Shown here one piece after another: positions 59,501 to 64,000 of a stretch of DNA of 64,000 bases (positions are counted from its first letter, which is position 1; each line of letters begins with the position of its first letter). Under the pieces are notes generated by a model. It searched no databases. It had not been told where the DNA came from and was given only the letters and a program-made list of their open reading frames with translations. Position numbers and translations under genes: made by a program. Origin of the DNA: Patellaria atrata CBS 101060 (taxonomy: Eukaryota > Ascomycota > Dothideomycetes > Patellariales > Patellariaceae); assembly GCA_010093705.1 (NCBI GenBank), contig MU006100.1, forward strand, positions 695,024-759,023, read 5' to 3'.

Positions 59501-61042
59501 TGGATACCAGTTTTTACCTCCCCAAGAAGATCTAGAAAGGTATGTCTTTCATCGTTGTACGCTTCGTCCATCCCATCTAAGAGGATAAAGGCGCTACTAT
59601 CGTTCTCTTTCGATTTGGTAAAATAATCGACGAAGAGTTTTCTCCATGCGCTGCGTATGGTTTGAATATCGGAAGCAGTTGTAATCTGTTTCCCTACGTA
59701 TTTGGCGTATAGCGGATCGTTTTGACTGGATCAATATTATGTTAGCTCTGCTAGCACCGCGCCTACTTCCAGATTTTGCTCGCGCTCCAAAGGAAGTATG
59801 AGTGATGCACTGAAGAAGTACTCCTATGAGTTATAGTTCACGGCGAAGTGGCGGATACATCTTATTCAAAGAGGACAGGAATTACACACACCAAATCTGA
59901 AAGCTAATATCCCGCAGTGCTTGATGGACGGATCTTGTCTCAGGACTACTATCTTTGAAAAAGAAGTAAGCAATGGACACGTGGGAGGAATCGTTGACTC
60001 TTTGGGGATGTTGCTCCCGTAAATATGATATAATACTTGACGATAAGAATGATTTTCCACTTCCAGGGATACCGCTCACGTAAATGATGGGACTTTGCTT
60101 TTCAGACCAGGCTTGAAAACTCGGTTCGCGCTGCACCCAATTACCCGTCCCCAGAACACGATTCTTGCTGATATCATCGTAGAAATCCTGAGGGTGAACA
60201 GAAGGCTGCAGGATAGCTTTAATCGAGCCTAAGAAGTCATCCGCCCCAACTCCGGTTCCAGATCCGCCAGTCACCGAGGTCAATCTGCTCAGCTCTTGTC
60301 GTACTCCTGTCACGTCAAGGCTCATCTCTCTGATCATGAACGCAGTCTCATTGACCGCTGATGCAGTAGCACTCGTTGTGTACGTTAGCTTCTCTACGTC
60401 CCGACCCGTTCTCTTCAGATTGATAAAGCTTTCTGCCGCAACTAAGCTTTCTTCGGTCTCAGTTATTCTTGCGAGCTTTTTCATTGCCCCTCCTATGGCT
60501 TCATCATAGCCAGTAAACAAATTTTTGACAAATTTCTTGACCCTACCTTGTTGCATCAATTTAGTGGAAAGAGCAAAGACTTCGAGTAGAGTAGCGAGAA
60601 CCTCGGCAAGCTTGACCATCATATCTTGAGATAATTCTTCTTGGTTGTAGATCTTTAAGCGCACAGTGAAGTGCCTCAAGGTCTCGAACAGTTCCTGGAT
60701 AGCGTCATACGCTGCAGTCACACCCCGTGCGGCATATATCATTACTGATACAGCCCCAAAGAGAACACATGTCTGGGGAAGCACCTGAACAGCACCGCCC
60801 TCGGAAACCTTGCTGAGCACTTCAAGGGGATGGAGGGCTGCGTCAAGCGCGCTGAACACGTTGCCATGGTGTTCCCTGAAGCTAACAAAAGAATTATTTT
60901 GCCTTCTTATCAAGTCCATGAGGTCCTCCGTGGCGGTTGGCTTCGGAAAAGAGCTGTCCGATACCCGTTGACCCGTCGTATCGGCATACCGGGCTAAAGC
61001 TGCGTTCCAAATGACAGCAAACTGATCTTCAAGACCACCCAT
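56539..61042 (-). CDS. STAND/NLR-like protein: Goodbye-NACHT-TPR-zinc finger
   Basis: Three exons: 61042-59892, 59725-59508, 59459-56539, giving 1429 aa; introns are 166 and 48 nt. The N-terminal domain (about 12-200: ARYADTTGQRV, SFREHHGNVFSALDAALHPL, AARGVTAAYDAIQELFETL) matches the fungal STAND Goodbye domain. The NACHT P-loop GIPGSGKSF lies at about 326-334; Walker B FILLDGMDEAY is encoded in exon 2; KLAMVGRPQ follows. An acidic linker lies at about 660-690, then TPR-like helices at about 920-1030 (YDSAKEHFEQALKLDPSDS, SYDKALQAQLKSE) and 1080-1300. The C-terminus has a ZZ-like Cys/His cluster (CDGPC, CRVC, CPNC, CNRAH). Fungal STAND proteins act in self/non-self recognition and regulated cell death, with NTP-driven oligomerisation; the ligand is unknown. 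The last 2.9 kb are intronless. Confidence 0.9.
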
Positions 61043-61589
61043 TAGCTCTACGTAATAGTTCAGAAGCTAATGCAAGTATCAGAGGACGTATGGTATGGAC
61101 TGAAAGAGGGAAGGGAACATGAGTTGACGATGTGAACGGATGTGAAATAAGGAGGTGAAAGATATTATCTATACTCATGGTGATAGGACTAAAAGAAGAT
61201 CTGCGGTTTACTTTATACTTGCTGAGACAGCAGCGCTAGAGTAGGAATCCTTGCCGACATGCTGTGGGGGCGAAAAGTCTTTGGCCTACCCTACTAACAC
61301 TATTTGATACTTTCCATTCTCGATCACCTCTAACTTGCTCCGTATGTGTTGGGTTAGAAGTCCAAGATATATTACCCAGACGGGATGGGGTTCGTCGGCT
61401 GACGTAATTTAGTTCTATACGCTCCCATCACTACCTTGAGATCACCGGCTGGATGGTCCTGTCCAAGAACATCTCATAGTTCTACCTTTTGCACAGGGCA
61501 CACTCGTCCTTAATTAGATCTCCAACTGGTCAACTCTCTGGACAAGGGCGGTACTTTTCTTCTTCTCCCTATCATCTGTAGCTATCCGA
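61043..61589. promoter_or_regulatory. divergent promoter, STAND gene / 264-aa gene
   Basis: 547 bp, no gene. No repeat or named site recognised. Confidence 0.45.
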
Positions 61590-62384
61590 ATGTCGGAATC
61601 TGTAGCTCCATATCAACCACCACGAGCCTCATTGCTTGGTCTTCCACCGGAACTTCGCAATCAGATATATAACTACGCACTTTTCCAAGATATTTGGACC
61701 TACGATCCCAATGATTTCCGGTTAGAAGCACCATTGAGACGTGCATCTCTCGACCTTCGGATCCTGCTTACCTGTAGACAAATATACCAAGAGCTTCGCC
61801 TCCTCGCTTTCACGCTCGTAAGATTCAACACAAGAAAACTACCCTTGACCGAGCTTCAGCCCGCTCTTTCGAACCTATCCCAAGATCAGATCGCCTCCAT
61901 CCGCTCGCTATGGCTGGATGTGGGATTCAGATACTTCATGTTTTACGATGGTGCTGGTCGCGGTATTCAGCTCGAATCGCTCGGGCTCAGCATCTCTCAC
62001 CTCCTCATCGACCTCTCGGATGAGACATTCCTGGCAGTATACCAGTTGAAGGCTTTTCAGAGGGTTCGAAACAAGTTCGTACACATACTTTGGGAGACAG
62101 TGAGACATAATAGAAGTCTGAAGGAGATTAGCATAGTACAACATGGGAGGTTGGATGAGCTTATCGACTCTGAGGTCACCAAGCAACTGTTTCAAACACT
62201 GGAGATCCTGATGACCCAACGGTCCTCTGGGTCATCAGGTTACACTTCGCTTGTTCACTTACCTCAATTCTTTCGTTTGAGAGAGTGCGAGGCAGGCGGA
62301 GAAGAGCGAATAGTAGACATTAACTTCGTCAGATTCCAGCAGCCAATCTCAAACCCGTATAAAGATTTCCCATATCGAAGATGA
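61590..62384 (+). CDS. fungal LPPELRxxIY-family protein (2EXR/DUF7730-like)
   Basis: Intronless, 264 aa. The N-terminus has LLGLPPELRNQIYNYAL at about 15-31 followed about 30 residues later by LLTCRQIYQELRLLAF, the F-box-like signature of a very large ascomycete family whose biochemical role is generally unknown. The rest is alpha/beta with no catalytic motif. There is a Ser/Gly-rich segment RSSGSSGYTSL near 215. No signal peptide. Assignment to a particular family within this group is uncertain. Confidence 0.8.
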   Translation: MSESVAPYQPPRASLLGLPPELRNQIYNYALFQDIWTYDPNDFRLEAPLRRASLDLRILLTCRQIYQELRLLAFTLVRFNTRKLPLTELQPALSNLSQDQIASIRSLWLDVGFRYFMFYDGAGRGIQLESLGLSISHLLIDLSDETFLAVYQLKAFQRVRNKFVHILWETVRHNRSLKEISIVQHGRLDELIDSEVTKQLFQTLEILMTQRSSGSSGYTSLVHLPQFFRLRECEAGGEERIVDINFVRFQQPISNPYKDFPYRR

Positions 62385-62792
62385 CGTAATTTCTGCGGCG
62401 AGACGATCATATGATGGTAGGGTTATTCATACGACCTGGTTCATCTCACTTTGCGAGATGACAGCCGAGTGACACTGCTCTTTTAAACGTATTTTTAGTG
62501 AGTTGATATGGTCGAGTTCGCAAGACTGTTTCGACTAATATGATCAGTTATAAACTTTGGACGAAAGGCAACAAATATGGTCATTACTTGATAAACGGGC
62601 CGTAAAGCTGCAATTGTAGTTCTGTCGGCTGGTGAACAATAATGCATTTGGTTGTACTATACAATCTTTTTTTGATCCAGAATTATGTAATTTCCGTGCC
62701 CCTTTGATCTCAACCGCGATGTAATACTGCACAGTTCAACCAATATTTTTCCCTACCTCTTTCGTTGTTCGAGAGCGCGCGTTTGTGAAGTG
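62385..62792. other. convergent spacer
   Basis: 408 bp of AT-rich DNA between convergent genes. No gene seen. Confidence 0.45.
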
Positions 62793-63332
62793 TTAGATCA
62801 ACTCCTTCTCCTCATTCACAACAACCTTCAGTCTCGCTCTCATCCCACCCGTAGCTACATGGCCCAGCGTGCCAACTACACTCCCCAATCCCGCAGCACT
62901 CCACAGCAACCCTCCTCGCCCCACTCTTGCGGGTACCATTATGACTCCTCTCCTCGCCGCGGCAACGGCGCCCATAGCCCCCAGCACACTCCCCCCAAGG
63001 ACCCACCAATCCGCCCTGCTCTGGCTCCTACTCTCTTGCAATCTCCAACTGCGATCCTGCCACTCGATCTTTTCGCGTCCCCACATCCTTCCTACAACCA
63101 TGACGGCGGAGACGGAGAGGCCGGCGATGGCGCCATAGCGCGAGTGGATCAGAAGGCGTGAGAAGTATGTCGGGAGGCTGCGAGGTGGCCGAATGAGTGT
63201 GATGGCGGATGCGCTGGCGAGGGAGATGAAGGAGCCCATGGCCAGACCGGAACGCAGAACATGGAGGGTTAGAATTGTGCGGGCGTAGGGTTGGTCTTCG
63301 GCATGGCTGGTGTGGGGAAAGAGGTCGTTCAT
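62793..63332 (-). CDS. small membrane protein, four predicted helices
   Basis: Intronless, 179 aa. Four hydrophobic segments: about 28-48 (LRSGLAMGSFISLASASAI), 66-83 (YGAIAGLSVSAVMVVGRM), 109-127 (WWVLGGSVLGAMGAVAAA) and 142-163 (LLWSAAGLGSVVGTLGHVA). A conserved-looking polar motif, GREKIEWQDRSWRL, lies between helices 2 and 3. This resembles small fungal multi-pass proteins of unknown function, possibly of the inner mitochondrial membrane; I cannot name the family. High GC in the frame and absence of stops support coding. Confidence 0.7.
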   Translation of the reverse strand: MNDLFPHTSHAEDQPYARTILTLHVLRSGLAMGSFISLASASAITLIRPPRSLPTYFSRLLIHSRYGAIAGLSVSAVMVVGRMWGREKIEWQDRSWRLQESRSQSRADWWVLGGSVLGAMGAVAAARRGVIMVPARVGRGGLLWSAAGLGSVVGTLGHVATGGMRARLKVVVNEEKELI

Positions 63333-64000
63333 TTTGATACAAACGATGAATTATTATATGGTGATGTTGAGGGGTGCGATATAGCTGAGAGGATATGGGA
63401 CGGCTGTTCTGTTTCTTGGTAGGTTTCCGAGATATATGAGGTTGTCAGTAAATCATCTGGGGCATATGGACCATTTAAGTAAGCATTCGTAGAGTTTTAG
63501 CAGCGATATACTGAATACTCGTCACCGTATAGAGCATAGGGTTTGTATGGCCGTTAGTTCCAGCGTTTAATCTTTTCTACATCTTCGAGCGGCTTAAAAA
63601 TCTATTAGAAACCTGCAAGGTCATGGCGAATGTCAATGATTGGAAGAAGATTCCAGGAGCCGCGTAGTCAGTTCTTAGTTCTCACAGTTCTCACGAGTTC
63701 TATTCCTCGTCTGTAAGCTGATGCTCGGGCGGGAATGATGAGACCGACAATTGCTGATTAATGTTCGATTATGACTGGCTAGAATTACATATGAACATCC
63801 TCCTTCGCGCGTTTCTCCCTTTTTGGTTTAACGTTTCCCTCCCTTTTCGGTTTAGTGCATTTCCTACAGTACATTCAGCTTAAGGTAGTGCATTAACCCC
63901 TTTTCGGTTTAGTGCATTATTTCCTCTTGAGATATCATCTCTTTCTCCAGCACTGGAATTGTAACCATACATCTTCGTTTCCTCTGTTTCACTTTTGTTT
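63333..64000. other. right-edge intergenic DNA with short dispersed repeat
   Basis: No gene. CCCTTTTCGGTTTAGTGCAT occurs at 63841-63860 and again within 63898-63917, with a diverged relative CCCTTTTTGGTTTAACG at 63817-63833. Confidence 0.5.

Overview
The window looks like nuclear DNA of a filamentous ascomycete (Pezizomycotina; a Leotiomycete is plausible but not provable from sequence alone). Genes are mostly interrupted by 46-66 nt introns with GT donors, CTAAC/CTGAC-type branch points and AG acceptors. Several families are typical of these fungi: GT2 chitin-synthase-like protein, TRI12-type MFS, bZIP with a DUF3425-like tail, and Goodbye-NACHT STAND. Intergenic DNA is long and AT-rich. Exon joins were worked out by hand; in every spliced model the exon lengths sum to a multiple of three. 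I saw no retroelement, DNA transposon, tRNA, rRNA or CRISPR array. One run of 100 Ns (9254-9353) sits inside a 17-bp minisatellite.

Layout. 0-9 kb: an unrecognised 343-aa protein (195-1226), a faint minus-strand coding remnant (about 1.64-1.98 kb), a 34-bp tandem repeat, then a four-exon minus-strand gene for a 1923-aa protein with a beta-rich front, a propeller-like middle and a helical, hydrophobic tail (3195-9125). 9.1-13.4 kb: gene-poor. 13.4-27.7 kb, housekeeping block: upf2/nmd2 (minus, 8 exons), a GT2 glycosyltransferase (plus), ctf18 (minus) with MCB boxes in its promoter, and a BTB protein (plus).

28.7-49.3 kb, the most interesting part: a contiguous set that reads as one acyl-CoA catabolic (or, less likely, biosynthetic) cluster. 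In order it holds acyl-CoA ligase 1 (-), enoyl-CoA hydratase 1 (+), a MaoC hydratase (+), AtuA-family protein 1 (-), enoyl-CoA hydratase 2 (+), acyl-CoA ligase 2 (-), a TRI12-like MFS transporter (+), a tandem ABM-domain protein (+), AtuA-family protein 2 (+) and a bZIP regulator (+). Three of the proteins end in canonical peroxisomal PTS1 tripeptides (SHL, SRL, ARL). The inferred scheme is import by the MFS, CoA activation by the ligases, peroxisomal hydration steps by the hydratases and MaoC protein, an unknown step by the AtuA proteins, and control by the bZIP. Three direct copies of a 17-bp motif lie in the AtuA1/hydratase-2 divergent promoter, and a relative lies in the ligase-1/hydratase-1 divergent promoter.

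50.7-63.3 kb: an unrecognised 745-aa protein with an N-terminal SUMO-interaction-like motif, an intracellular GH5 glycosidase, a 1429-aa Goodbye-NACHT-TPR-zinc-finger STAND protein, a short protein of the fungal LPPELRxxIY family, and a small four-helix membrane protein.
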